Positions 24,547 through 36,400 of a stretch of DNA of 64,000 nucleotides are shown here, piece by piece. Made by a program: the position numbers and the translations under genes. Source of the stretch: Siphonodentalium dalli (Eukaryota; Mollusca; Scaphopoda; Gadilida; Siphonodentaliidae); contig CP136067.1 of NCBI GenBank assembly GCA_032622095.1, positions 51,995,899 through 52,059,898 of the forward strand, in the 5' to 3' direction. The notes under the pieces are model-generated. The model was not told the origin of the DNA. It saw only the letters and a program-made list of their open reading frames with translations, and made no database searches. Each line of letters starts with the position of its first letter. The first letter of the stretch is position 1.

Positions 24547-27500
24547 TTAAATATTTATGTTTGGCTGAAACTTGGAATATACCACTAGATGTCTAATGAC
24601 AACTGGCTACATCACAACCCTTAGAGGAAACTCTGGTATATTGTAAATAACAATGGCAATTAGTTACATACTATTAATTAAACATTCAAATCGTTTATCA
24701 CATACAACAACAACATGAACATGTCATCAATCCATCAGCTTTCAAAACCTCAGTTTAACAAAGCTCTCAAATCGCTCAAACCTTTACATGATTATCACTA
24801 TTGTTAACACATTCAGACGACCATGATTCAATCATAAGTGGGGGAGACAGGCCCCTAAAAAATTGTGCATAGTTTGTTCACACGAGTATGATGTCGTCGC
24901 AGATGAAGATATTGTAGGTTCTTTGTAAGCCATGGTTAATCACGTGATTGACAACTCTAAGATCTTTCCATCTACGATTTTTACGTATACACAACTGCGA
25001 TTACGTCGCAAGTGGAGGATTTCGCATCTAAAATCAAACAGTACTTGATATTATTTTTTTACTCGCGATCTTGTCGTGAGCATGCGCAGTCCAACTACCG
25101 GTTACTACATACGACAGAAATAATTCAACTTACGATTGAATCAGGGTCATCTGAACGTTCACTTACAAAGGCCGAGAAGTGAGAGAGTAACCCTTTCATG
25201 GCGGAGCTTCGATGGTGCAGCATTAAAGATCCTGTGCCAGTGCATTCTTATATATACATAGGGAGCCTCGCATATATAAGAGAATGCACTGGCTTAGAAG
25301 GCCAAGGTTAATATTGTTAGGCCAATGTATTCACTTATATATGCGAGGCTCCAATGGGAGACTCAAATATATAAGAGAATGCATTGGCACAGGGTTATTC
25401 TCAAAATTTCAGGAAGCTCCAGTCATGGAATGGTTACCTTTTTCTTTACTACATGGATTCTCTTGGCAATTATCAATGTATACATTGGAATGGTCCATTG
25501 TTCATTTGGAGGGATATTCAGGAAATATAAGCAGACGACAGACAGACAAAATGATAATTATAAGATTTCAGAAGTATTGCTATTCATTGGAGGGAAATTT
25601 TCAAATAAAAAACTCAACAAACGACAAATGGCCTATGGCCGTATGATGAACTTATTTTCTGAACATTTCCTGAGGGAATTTCTCATCAGTGAGTATTTAG
25701 TAGAGAAAGGGTTAAATCCAGACAGTTATTTTCAACAGGTTCCAAATTAAAGATATATTATGTACTTATTCAGGTGCGTGAAACTAGTAAGTTGGTATTC
25801 AGGCACTATGTCAACTGGAGGAATATAGCATTCTAGTAACATTGCCGAAAATTTCAAACAAATCGACATTACCACTCCAAAGAAAACATCGTCTGAACTA
25901 CGCGCAATTGTAAATATTTACTTCTCAATTCAGGACGCAACTATCTGCGATAAGCTAACAAAAACGATTTCGCCATCGAGAGTCACTGTATTTAATTAAT
26001 ATATAAGAATGGCAGTGTTTGTTTTCAATTTGGATATAATATTTGTAAAAATTACTACTTTGAGCAAGATTATTCTCCCTACCGGAGTGTTTCACACCAC
26101 TTTAAAGATACAAGAATTTCACTTGAAATATTTTTCAAAGGACAAAGTAAACAAATCAACTAACAGTTATTTTATATGATATTCCGTTGTGGAATGGCAC
26201 GCTAATTCAAACAAACTCGTAATTAAACAGGTCTGGCACATTCCAAATTCAACTATTATTGTTCAATATGGCTATTTCTATTTAACATGTTCGATAAAAG
26301 AGGCATAACCTAAAATCAGATGATACAAATATACCTGAAGAATAGTGTTAACCCCTTTCATGACTGGAGCTTACTGAAATTTTGCGAAAACCCTGTGCCA
26401 ATGCATTCTCTTATATATGTGAGTCGCCCAAAAATACATTGGCCTAACAATATTTGCCACGACCTAACAAGCCAGTACATTCTCTTATATATACGAGGCT
26501 CCCTATGGGAGACTCACATATATAGGAGAATGCAATGGCGCAGGGTATTTAATGTTGTGGATTGACACGCTAATTCAAACAAACTCTTTGTTTACTTTGT
26601 CTATAATCACAGTTGCTACAGTTATGCCGACAGCTATCTCCCATTGGTGAAATACTTATAATATAATTTGATGATACTAAATATATAAGGAAGCATAAGC
26701 TGCCAAATCAGATTTAACAACATAATCCTAGTGTTATTTCATTTGCTATGTTAAAAAATAATGAGATTCTAGAAACCCTTTCAACAATGGATATTTTCTA
26801 TGTCAGCTTTTAATAAGATTGTTAGGGCATGGTAAAATACGCATGTGGTAATTTCAACAATGGGCCATAACTGAGGTGAAAATTGGCGAGCGGAACCAAA
26901 ATTCAAACTTGACCTGTATTTTGGGCTATTAAACCCACAAATCAAATTTCAGTCCATTCAGTTAAGACTTACTAAAGTTATCATCCGGAAAAGAAAAAAA
27001 GCGAACAGACGGATGGACGGCTATACAGACCAATAACATAATGCGTTGTTTTTTTCAACACAGGAGTATATAAATAATCCAAACTGGATTTATTGGTCAA
27101 AAGCCCAAAATATTGATGGATGGACAGATTACATAATACAATGTTTATTCCAACGGGCATATAAGGAGGGTTTTACCCATTCTCTAAGTCACTCTGAGTC
27201 TTTCGTAATCTCATCGACTTGTCATTCGCAAAAGGCATGAGATCTTATCCCAATTTACATCACACTGTCTTAAGTAAATCATTTAGATTGGACTATTTCA
27301 TCTTAGTGTAAGTTCTGATTGGCAGTAGTTACATGGAATCCCAGGGGTCGTAAATAGACTCTCCAAGAGAGGTAATCAGGCCCACTACTGGAATTACCTA
27401 ACCATAGATGTCAATTTTCCAGATATATAGCAAATCAGATATAATGCTAAATAAATAAATATACTGTGTTCTCTGGCACCTCTCTAACCACTGTAAAGAG

Positions 27501-27727
27501 ATTACTCAAAATTGTATTTGCAGTTTTGACCCAAATTTTCAAAAAGTTCAAAACTCTTCAGATTCTATAATTTATTCACAATTAGAAATTTAGATAGGTT
27601 TCTGACATAATGAGTAAAAGGCGTTGGAGAATAGATTTTATACATTGCTTCGAAATTTGTAGCATTTTTTACTAAAAAATTACCCATACATCCATTAATT
27701 TCTAGAATTCTTGGGGAACAACTATTA

Positions 27728-28526
27728 ACAAGAGCTACGCTGGGCGTGCAATATACGCCCTATCTTGGGTCGGCGGAAACTGGTAAAAAAGGGGCATAAC
27801 TCTGATAAAAATTGGCGGACGGAACTCAAATTTGAACTTGACCTGTGTTTTCTCCTAATAAACCCACATACCAAATTTGATTGAAATCGGTTCACTCTAA
27901 CTAAAGTTATCATCCGGACAACAAATTTCAGGGATTTTCTAAGTCAAATTACGTCAAAAAAGGGGCCATAACTCTCGCAAAAATTATCGGATTAAAACGA
28001 AATTCGGACTTGAGCTGTATTTCGATATATGTAATCCACAAAAAAACGGGTTTTGCGTATAAACATTCCAAAATCGAGTTATCATCCGGAAACCAAAAAA
28101 CATAAGAAAAACTGAATTTTCTGAGTCGAAAAAGGGGCATAACTCTGCCAAAAATGGTCGGACAGAACCCAAGTTCGAACTTGACCTGTGTTTTGGTGGG
28201 AGAAAGTAATATACCAAATTTGGATTCATTCCGATAAACTATACTAAAGTTATCATCCGGACAACAAATTTCAAGGATTTTCTAAGTAAAAAAACGTCAA
28301 ATAAGGGGCATAACTCCGGTGAAAATTGGCGGGCGGAACCCAAATTCGAACTTGAACTTACTTTTCGGCTAATAAACCCACATACCAAATTTTACTAATT
28401 TTGGTTCACTCTAACTAAAGTTATCATCCGGACAACAGGTTAACGGACGCCCGCCCGGACGCCCGCCCGGACGGACGGACGGACAGACCAATACTATAAT
28501 ACGGCCTTTTTTTCAAAAGGGCGTAT
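27728..28526. mobile_element. Family F element inserted in unit 3, no target duplication
   Basis: A 799-bp insertion relative to unit 2, where the empty site reads 'aacaactattaaaaatgaaa'. It starts ACAAGAGCTACGCTGGGCGT and ends near AAAAGGGCGTATA. The core has four diverged repeats of about 170-185 bp built from 'gggcataactctg', 'aacttgacctgtgtttt', 'aaacccacataccaaattt' and 'aagttatcatccgga'. Near the end there is a (GGAC) tract at 28470-28490. Absence of a target duplication and an internal tandem core recall Helitron/Helentron-type elements (inference). Confidence 0.72.
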
Positions 28527-29467
28527 AAAAATGAAAACAAATTAGCCTCCCTCCCTCATCCAGTTTCCCGTAATACTTGACTAAGAAAACAGGTCTAACA
28601 TATATGTTTGCATTACCTGATAGTGATAAATATTAATCCTTTCTTTAGTCAATAATAATTGACAAGTAATTCCCTTGTTCAGATAATAAGTTTAACAAAC
28701 AGCTGAACTTATTGTAGGAACATTTCCCACCTACTAATAGAAGTCCTTCTGTATTATCTGTTTCTCTGTCTGTTGTCTACATATGTTTCCTGAACACACC
28801 TTCAGATGAATAACAGACCATTCCATGTACGATATTATAACAGATGGAAGAGTCCATTTAGTAAAGAAAAGGTTAAAGAGTATTCTAACTTAACTTTTAG
28901 GCCCAAAAAAAAATTTTGAGTCTCAAAAGAAAAAAAATTTCTGAAGGGATGACTTTATTTTAATTTTTTATGTTTTTTTGTGCACATCGTAAGCATGGAT
29001 CATGATAGCTTCCACCATGATATCTAGTAATATTTCAGAAAATGTAGAGGGAACTTTGTTTTGCATACACACTCATAAGCTTTCCGATGAATGGCAACAA
29101 GCCATATTTCCAACTAAATCCTGAAAAGTTACCCATAATTCTGCTGTGTTTAAGGAGTCAATTAGTTAGGACATTACTGTAACAATTACATTGTGCTACC
29201 AGTATACCTGTATGACATAGGGATTATCTATACTGTTCTAACGCCCGTGACTATTCACAATTGTTATTGTTGTCAATAAATTGACACCTCTCCATTATAA
29301 CATGTGATCGTAAATTTCCTCCAGTGCCTTTCAATTGTTTTGGAGTTACAATTTATTTTCCAGACTATGATGATTGGCTAATCATTTTCTTCAATGAAGT
29401 CATCTACTTAATGTTCTATGTCACTATGCATATACATGATAGTCAATCTATCAATCAAAGGGATATG

Positions 29468-29500
29468 TTAAAGATACGGGCGGCGTTGGCGGTGGTTATG
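29468..29500. mobile_element. Family G stub at a deletion junction
   Basis: Only the first 33 bp of the element remain, joined directly to sequence equivalent to 16250 onward. TATG is shared at the join. Confidence 0.8.
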
Positions 29501-29566
29501 ACACAACGGTCTAGAAGAAATACAGAACACGACTTGCATCATAGTCTCGAATCTTTTATCGAACTA

Positions 29567-29825
29567 GTTGCAGACGGCGCATAGTTACATTTCGCGAGAG
29601 CGTAATATCCTTGCGCCATCCACAACTCATTCGATAACAGATTCTTGATTAAGATGCGCGTTGTGTTCTGTCTATGTTTAAATTTTAGAGGCCTTCCTGA
29701 TTCCCATGACATCTGTCCATTATGAATAATGATGATTGAAGGTAACTTTGAGTTTTATGTTGCATGGTTAGCAGTAAATTAACTAAGGAAATGTTTTCCT
29801 TTGTGTCAAATCAGATTGGGTGTCT
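29567..29825. other. Unique DNA between array edge and RFWD3 3' side
   Basis: Single-copy in the window. No gene or repeat recognised. Confidence 0.5.
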
Positions 29826-30195
29826 TTAACCCTTTACCCAACAGAAGAGCCTTGTGCCAATGCATTCTCTTATATATGCGAGTCTACCATTGGCTTAACA
29901 CATTAAAAATTATAAAATTGTTAAAGAATGTAAGAAAAAATGGTAAAAAGTGTTAAAAAAAGATTTTTTTTAAGCCAATGCATTCTCTTATATATGCGAG
30001 GCGACCTATGGTCGACTCGCATATATAAGAGAATGCATTGGCACAGGGTATAACTGTAACTATCACAATGTGGTCAAGGAGCCGGTTCCAATGATATCCA
30101 TAGTTGTATGGTTCTATTGAGACAGACCGAATTTATTTTAGGCTGTTGAAGCTTTATTTGGCCGGTTTTGGCCAGTTTGTTGGGTAAAGGGTTAA
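29826..30195. mobile_element. Family A TTAA element next to the RFWD3 stop codon
   Basis: TTAA-bounded with TTAACCCTTTACCCAACAGA and TTGTTGGGTAAAGGGTTAA ends. The first hairpin is truncated (about 29857-29896); the second (29975-30041) is intact. It lies 61 bp downstream of the RFWD3 stop and supplies the nearest AATAAA signals for that gene. Confidence 0.85.
30132..30158 (-). promoter_or_regulatory. Two candidate RFWD3 poly(A) signals inside a transposon
   Basis: AATAAA occurs twice on the minus strand, at 30153-30158 (about 100 nt after the stop) and 30132-30137. Both lie in the family A element 29826-30195. None lies in the intervening unique 3' flank (30196-30256). Use of these signals is inferred, not shown. 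Confidence 0.55.
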
Positions 30196-30256
30196 TAGAG
30201 TACATGTTCAATAATTATGGACAAGTTTGAGACACAGTTTCCCCGTGTTGCAAATA

Positions 30257-30403
30257 TTACCACTTGCAGATTTTTAGCTGTTTTTCTGTCAGAGCTGACA
30301 CATACAGCGCATCATTGTGCTCGAATGAGGTCAGATCCACAACTTTCTCTCCAATACCGAGTGACTGTGTCTGACGACCAGAGGTACTGTCCCATATGCT
30401 TAC
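30257..30403 (-). CDS. RFWD3: RFWD3 terminal exon with stop codon
   Basis: 147 bp, 48 codons plus TAA (stop at 30257-30259). Acceptor TTTACAG|GTAAGC. Begins [15 protein letters not shown] and ends [11 protein letters not shown], a typical RFWD3 C-terminus. The downstream flank has about 60 bp of own sequence, then a family A TTAA element that holds the only nearby AATAAA signals. Confidence 0.94.
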   Translation of the reverse strand, partial: VSIWDSTSGRQTQSLGIGEKVVDLTSFEHNDALYVSALTEKQLKICKW

Positions 30404-33400
30404 CTGTAAATAAATGTTGACAAGTTCATTAAAGGTAATCAATCTATTCAGTCCCCATATCATCAAGAAACAACAACAACAACATTTCTTCAAAATACGC
30501 TTTACTGATCAGAATCGATTAATTGCAACAAAATAAGGCTAACCACTGTACTATGGTATCAAATTTCCCAAAATGTGTTATTTATCAACATTACTATCAC
30601 TTGAGTATAAACAAATTTGGCCGTTTTACCACTTGATTTTAGAGTTATCCATCTTCATCCACAATTTTGTCCGAGCCTGTAGGTTTGATAACTGTTTTCT
30701 GGACCACAAATAATTGTACATCTCGAGAAAGAATAAACTTCAAAAATTGGTATATGATCACTCTGAGCTTTGATGGGTGGTGGGTTCCTCGACTCGAATC
30801 AAATATTTTTACCCCCCCCCCCCCTCCAAGCCAATGAAATAGTAATTTTGGAGAATTAATTCGGATAATGCATCTTTATAAATAGTAAATACCAATGTTC
30901 AGAAGAAATTCTATTTGTATGTATCCTTTGTAAACACCATTTTAAAACAAAATCAGTCTATTTATAGTTAACCACTTTAAAAAAAATGTTTTTGGAACAA
31001 TCATTGAATCAAACATTGCTTCCAACTCTCTATGTTGCTAACACACCTAGTTATATTTTATAAGACACCACAATTATAAATTAGTAAATTCAAAGCCTAA
31101 CAAGGACCTTAACTCTGGTAAATTGAACAGACCGCAGACATTTTCAAACTGCATATATATTTGAATAATCCATATACAGTAATGCCCTAAATAATCGACT
31201 CCTTAACCACAGCAGAATTATGGGTAACTTTTCAGGATTTAGTCGGAAATATGGGTTGTTGCCATTCATCGGAAAGCTCTCAGATAACTCTTTACCCATA
31301 ATTCTGCTGTGGTTAAGGAGTCGATTATTTAGAGCATTACTGTACCAGATTTGAAAACAATCAGATAACTATAACTAAATTTATCAGTCGAAAACAAAAA
31401 TAATGGGAAAATTCTAAGTCTAACAAGGACAATAACTCCAGTAAAATGGGCGGATATATATTTAAAATGGGCGGATATATATTTAAAATGGGCGGATATA
31501 TATTTAAAATGGGCGGATATATATTTAAAATGGGCGGATATATATTTAAAATTGCGGATATATATTTAAAATGGGCAGATATATATTTAAAATGGGCGGA
31601 TATATATTTAAAATGGGCGGATATATATTTTCCTGTGGGTGATACATGTATAAAATCTGATAACAATCAGATAACTAAAACGAATGTATTCATCCGGAAA
31701 CCAAAATAGTCTGCAAATTCTAAGTTGACATGGACCATGGACGGGGGATAATTTGATGTGTTTACAGTCAATGGAGTGATTAGTAATGCCGAAAGTTTAA
31801 GTAATACTAGATGTCAACATGAAGAGAAAGTAGTATACATGTAAAAAGTTTAAAGGATTCTGCATGTAAGGTGTGACCTGTAGGGTTCTGTAGTCATGCA
31901 AAGAGTACAATCCAAGATGGCTGCTGGCAGACATGATTTTCCAAAAATAACGTTCAAATTTGATAGCTCCCATCTATCTAGAAGTGATCCTAAACATTCC
32001 TCTTAATTCTCCAATAAATGCAGGCTGCAGGGTGTGCTGATAAATCCAAATTTGAAATCCAAGATGGCTGCTGATGATCAAGTATTTCCCAACAAATTTC
32101 AGTAAAAATGGAAGGCTCTCATCTGGAAGTCACCTCAAAGATCCATATGAAGTTTGGTGAAGTCGAATAACAGATGTGACCTGTAGGGCCATGTTTTCAA
32201 ATGAAATTAAAATTTTTGTTATAGCTCCCATCTAGTGGTGACCCCCGAAGATCCATATGAACTTTGGTGAGAGGGATGTGATCTGAATGGTGTGCCAAAG
32301 GATTTAGTCATGCAAAGAGTAAAATCCAAGATGGCTGTCGGTGGCCATGTTTTTTAACAAAATTCAGAAATATTCAATGAATCCCATCTAGTGGTCAACC
32401 CCGAAGATCCATATGAAGTTTGGTGACATTTGGATGAGAGATGTGGTCTGTAGTGTGTGTCAAAGGATTTAGTCATGCAAAGAGATAAAATACAAGATGG
32501 TTGCTGGCGGTCATGTGTTTTAATGAATTTCGGAAAAAATTGATGGCTCCCATCCAGTGGTCACCCAGAAGATATGGTGATAGCCTGAATTGTATGGTGC
32601 TTTCAACTTTCAGTCAATTTGGCAAAGCGATGATGGCTATAGATAACCAAATTAAATTTTATTTGGCCATTTAAAGTGATGTGAAACACTCCGGTATGGT
32701 GATCAAATAGAAATGGAGAATAATCTTGTTCAAAGTAGTTATTTTTATGAATATTAATCCAAATTGACAACTCACACCATCATTATGATATCAATTACAT
32801 GCAATGACTCTCGGTGTCGAAATCATTTGTGTTTGTTTATCGCCGTTAGTTGCATTCCGAATCCAGGTGTAAATATTTACAATTGAGCATAGTTCAGATG
32901 ATGTCTTCTATGGAGTTGTATGTTCGATCTCTTTGAAATATTCAGCAATGTTAGTAGAATGCTATATTCCCACTTATCAGTTTCACGCACCCGAACAAGT
33001 CCATAATATCTTTAAAATAATTCTGGTGGAAACCAGAAAATATCTGAAGATCCTTTTATTACCGAATTGATTCTCTCTTTTAATATGATTACTCACAGAG
33101 TTAGAATATTCATCCCCCGCTGCAGCCAGGAGGCGCCGCCTATCCAGAGGGTGAGGCATCAGGACTGACCGTGAAAGAACGGCCTGGGCCCGACTTCCCT
33201 GTAGAGTGTGTATCACATTGCAGCTACAAATTTGTTGTGGGTCCGTGTCAGAGTTCACGGTCACAGTCACCATATCACAGAGCTGCAATAAAACACACTT
33301 CAAATGTCAGAGTTAGGTCAATATAAACAAAATAGTTTGTTCCTACAAAAACACCTGCTGTTGACAGGTTCTTCAAGCATATTGATCTGTCATGAATAAG

Positions 33401-36400
33401 TAAATTTATAATACTGTCCATCTCTATTCATCCGACAGAACTCTTTTAACCCTTTACCCAACAAACCGGCCAAAACCGGCCAAATAAAGCTTCAACAGCC
33501 TAAAATATCTTCGGTCTGTCTCAATAGAACCATACAAATATGGATATCATTGGAACCGGCTCCTTGACCACATTGTGATAGTTACAGTTATGCCCTGTGC
33601 CAATGCATTCTCTTATATATGCGAGTCGACCATAGGTCGCCTCGCTTATATAAGAGAATGCATTGGCCTAAAAAAAAATCTTTTTTAAACACTTTTTACC
33701 ATTTTTTCTTACATTCTTTAACAATTTTATAATTTTTAATGTGTTAAGCCAATGCATTCTCTTATATATGCGAGGCGACCTATGGTCGACTCGCATATAT
33801 AAGAGAATGCATTGGCACAGGGCCGTTCTGTTGGGTAAAGGGTTAAGACAACACACAAGAGTAGTACATTACTAAGATAGTAACTAAGAAAAATATTACC
33901 CGCATTATTATCTCAACTTCATAAGGTTCCCTGTCAAAACTTCAAAAACGTCCAAGGTTATGTAATGGTGGAATATGATCTCTACGGGCGTTAGCCAGAG
34001 TAGAGATTCATGGCATGATCTAATTTATGAACTGCCATAAATAGGTAAATATACAAATACTGCCCAGTGCCCATCCCTAATCTTCAAGACACAAAATGCA
34101 CCAATGCCTTATTTCTTTAAAAATAAATCACCACCCAACATGTTGTTTTATATAGCAATTAATGTATATTGCATATAAACAGCAACCCTGTTGAAGCCGA
34201 GGTTAAATCAAGTTATACATTTCCATGTCTTAATGAGTAATATTGTATCCAAACATCTTTTATTAGATATCTGTGGGTGTGAAATTATGGGAAATTGTGA
34301 AGTTCATTACCGTCATTGGTGATTTAAATGAGCGGGTGATTTACGCTTAAAGTCTGCAGTACAACAAGAAGGCAACATTACTTTGACGTAAACCAGTATT
34401 ATCCCTACCGATTTTCCTAGCTGGTTTACGTCAAAGGACTATATCAATACCTGCCTCCACACAAAAATAATTTGAAATAGATATTAAAATGGAAATATCT
34501 GCCTCCCTCATCGCTTTGGAAAAAATATTCACTGAGAAACAAACTATTTTAGCCTATTTGCTATAACTGCTTTTCATAGGTAAAAGTTTTCATGGTCAAT
34601 TACCAGTCAGAGTACACCGTCAAAGTCAAAATAGAGCTGAACTTGCTTCAAAGCGAACCTTGGTGAGAATATAGCTGCCACATCCTTGATATGGGCCTAA
34701 AGATTATTTAAAGCAAGCCTTGACGAGAATATAGCTGCTGCATCCTTCCAGATTATTTACTGCAAAGCCTGCAAATTGCCTGCCATTCGCAGAATGAGGT
34801 CCCCAGAGGGTGAATTTAGGGATGCTATCCCGCACAGCGTGCCAGCATCACCTAATTCACCTCTGGGGACCTCATTCTGCTTTGGCCTCATCTTCTGGAA
34901 AGTATCTATAGTCCCAATTGTTTCTAACTTTACTTTTTCAAAATATATAATCAAGGTGACTAATGGTTGAACAACACCAACTTCAACTGGGGGAATTCAA
35001 TCTGATCCTAGGTCTCCCATAGCAGTTGAGGCCTAAGCAGAAAGGTCCCCAGAGTGTGAATTTGGTGACTAAATTCACCCTATGGGGACCTCATTCTGCA
35101 AATGACAGACACGATATTTGCAGGCTTGTTTAATTTACTGCTTTCATAAATTTGATATGACTGCCATCAAGATCAAGCCTCGAAATAGTGTGTCTGTCAT
35201 TTTCAGAATGAGGTCCCCAGAGGGTGAATTTGGTGATGCTAGCCCGCTGTGCAGGATAGCATCACTAAATTCACCCTCTGGGGACCTCATTCTACAAATG
35301 CAGGGTTTCCGTTAGTATGGCTCAGCGTCTGTAGGACGGCCTCATTCCCCTCGCAGCTGATCTATTTGATTCATACATGTACCAAAAGTCAGTAGAAATA
35401 TGTCATAAAAAATCTGGTTGCAACGGGAGTTCGGAGGTTGAACAGAATACTGGTGGAAAAAGCGGGTCAATTGAGCAGTGTGTTACTGGTAATCAAAGCG
35501 CTAAAACTACAACGTAATATTTGGTGTGCATTGAAATAGCGACGTTATATACAGTGTAATAAATGTCGCGGTAACATCAAAGAATGTCCGACTGCTGAGA
35601 TTGCACAGGATTTCTGTGGTTGAAACTACTCACGCTCGGAGATCCCGTGCTATCGTACAATTACATAATTTGATCGAAGAATGCCGAATTGCTGAGTTAG
35701 GCAGAGTAGGGATCAACATACGCCAACAGGCAGTTCTCCTACCAAAGGAGGTATATACCTCCGAGATCCCGTGCTATCGTACTATTATAATACGGAACCT
35801 GTCCCAAATCAGTCTTTATAGCGGGAATTCATAGTGACAACACCATTCATTTGACCCATATTACATACATGAGGATAAACACAAAAAACATACCACCCTG
35901 CCCCCCCCCCCCCCCCCCCCCCAAAGGGCCCCAATATGGAGATAAAGTCAAAGTACGGTCAAGAATAGTTTTGTTGTCCCGCCTGGGTCCCCAAACACAA
36001 ACAACGGCACACATGTTCCCATTTCCCGACAAAACTCAATTATATTTTATAACATGTTGGCTAAAACTCTATTCTATAGCAGCGGCCATCAGTTGTTGGA
36101 CTAATACAGACTATTGACAAGCTACGCGTTTGAAAGATTTCGCTACCATTCGTATTTCGCTGCTATAAATATATGCTGCAGATAAACCCTGCAGTATGAC
36201 GTCACAGCGCACAAATAGTTTTACGATTGAATACATGGAATATATCAGTTTCATTTTCACAGGAGCTACTTGAAATTCTAGGAAATACTTAATTCAATTC
36301 TCCCAGCTAGGTATTATTGGAAAATGCATAGATGCTTTTTAGTGTTTAGTTTCATTATACCTGTCAGAATCTTATTGTAAGTTATAAATTTTTAAACGCT

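Larger units (their letters stand above)
16316..29566. repeat. Tandem array unit 3 (last copy, with insertions and a deletion)
   Basis: Matches unit 2 throughout, but has a family A insertion (20800-21199), family C sequence absent from unit 2 (within about 22566-22870), a family F insertion (27728-28526) and loss of the equivalent of 15326-16249. It shows more single-base differences than units 1 and 2 show to each other. Homology stops after GAACTA at 29566. Confidence 0.9.

Noticed and set aside
30431-30880. Similarity between RFWD3 intron and the array as proof that the array came from RFWD3
   Set aside because: The similarity is moderate and limited to a dispersed family F-type repeat; no RFWD3 exon is found in the array.
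31445-31632. CRISPR-like regular repeat
   Set aside because: Units are directly adjacent without spacers and the DNA is clearly eukaryotic; it is a minisatellite.
31361-31709. Repeat proteins of the GGYIFKM or ISAHFKY type
   Set aside because: They are products of the 21-bp minisatellite, which is open in several frames.
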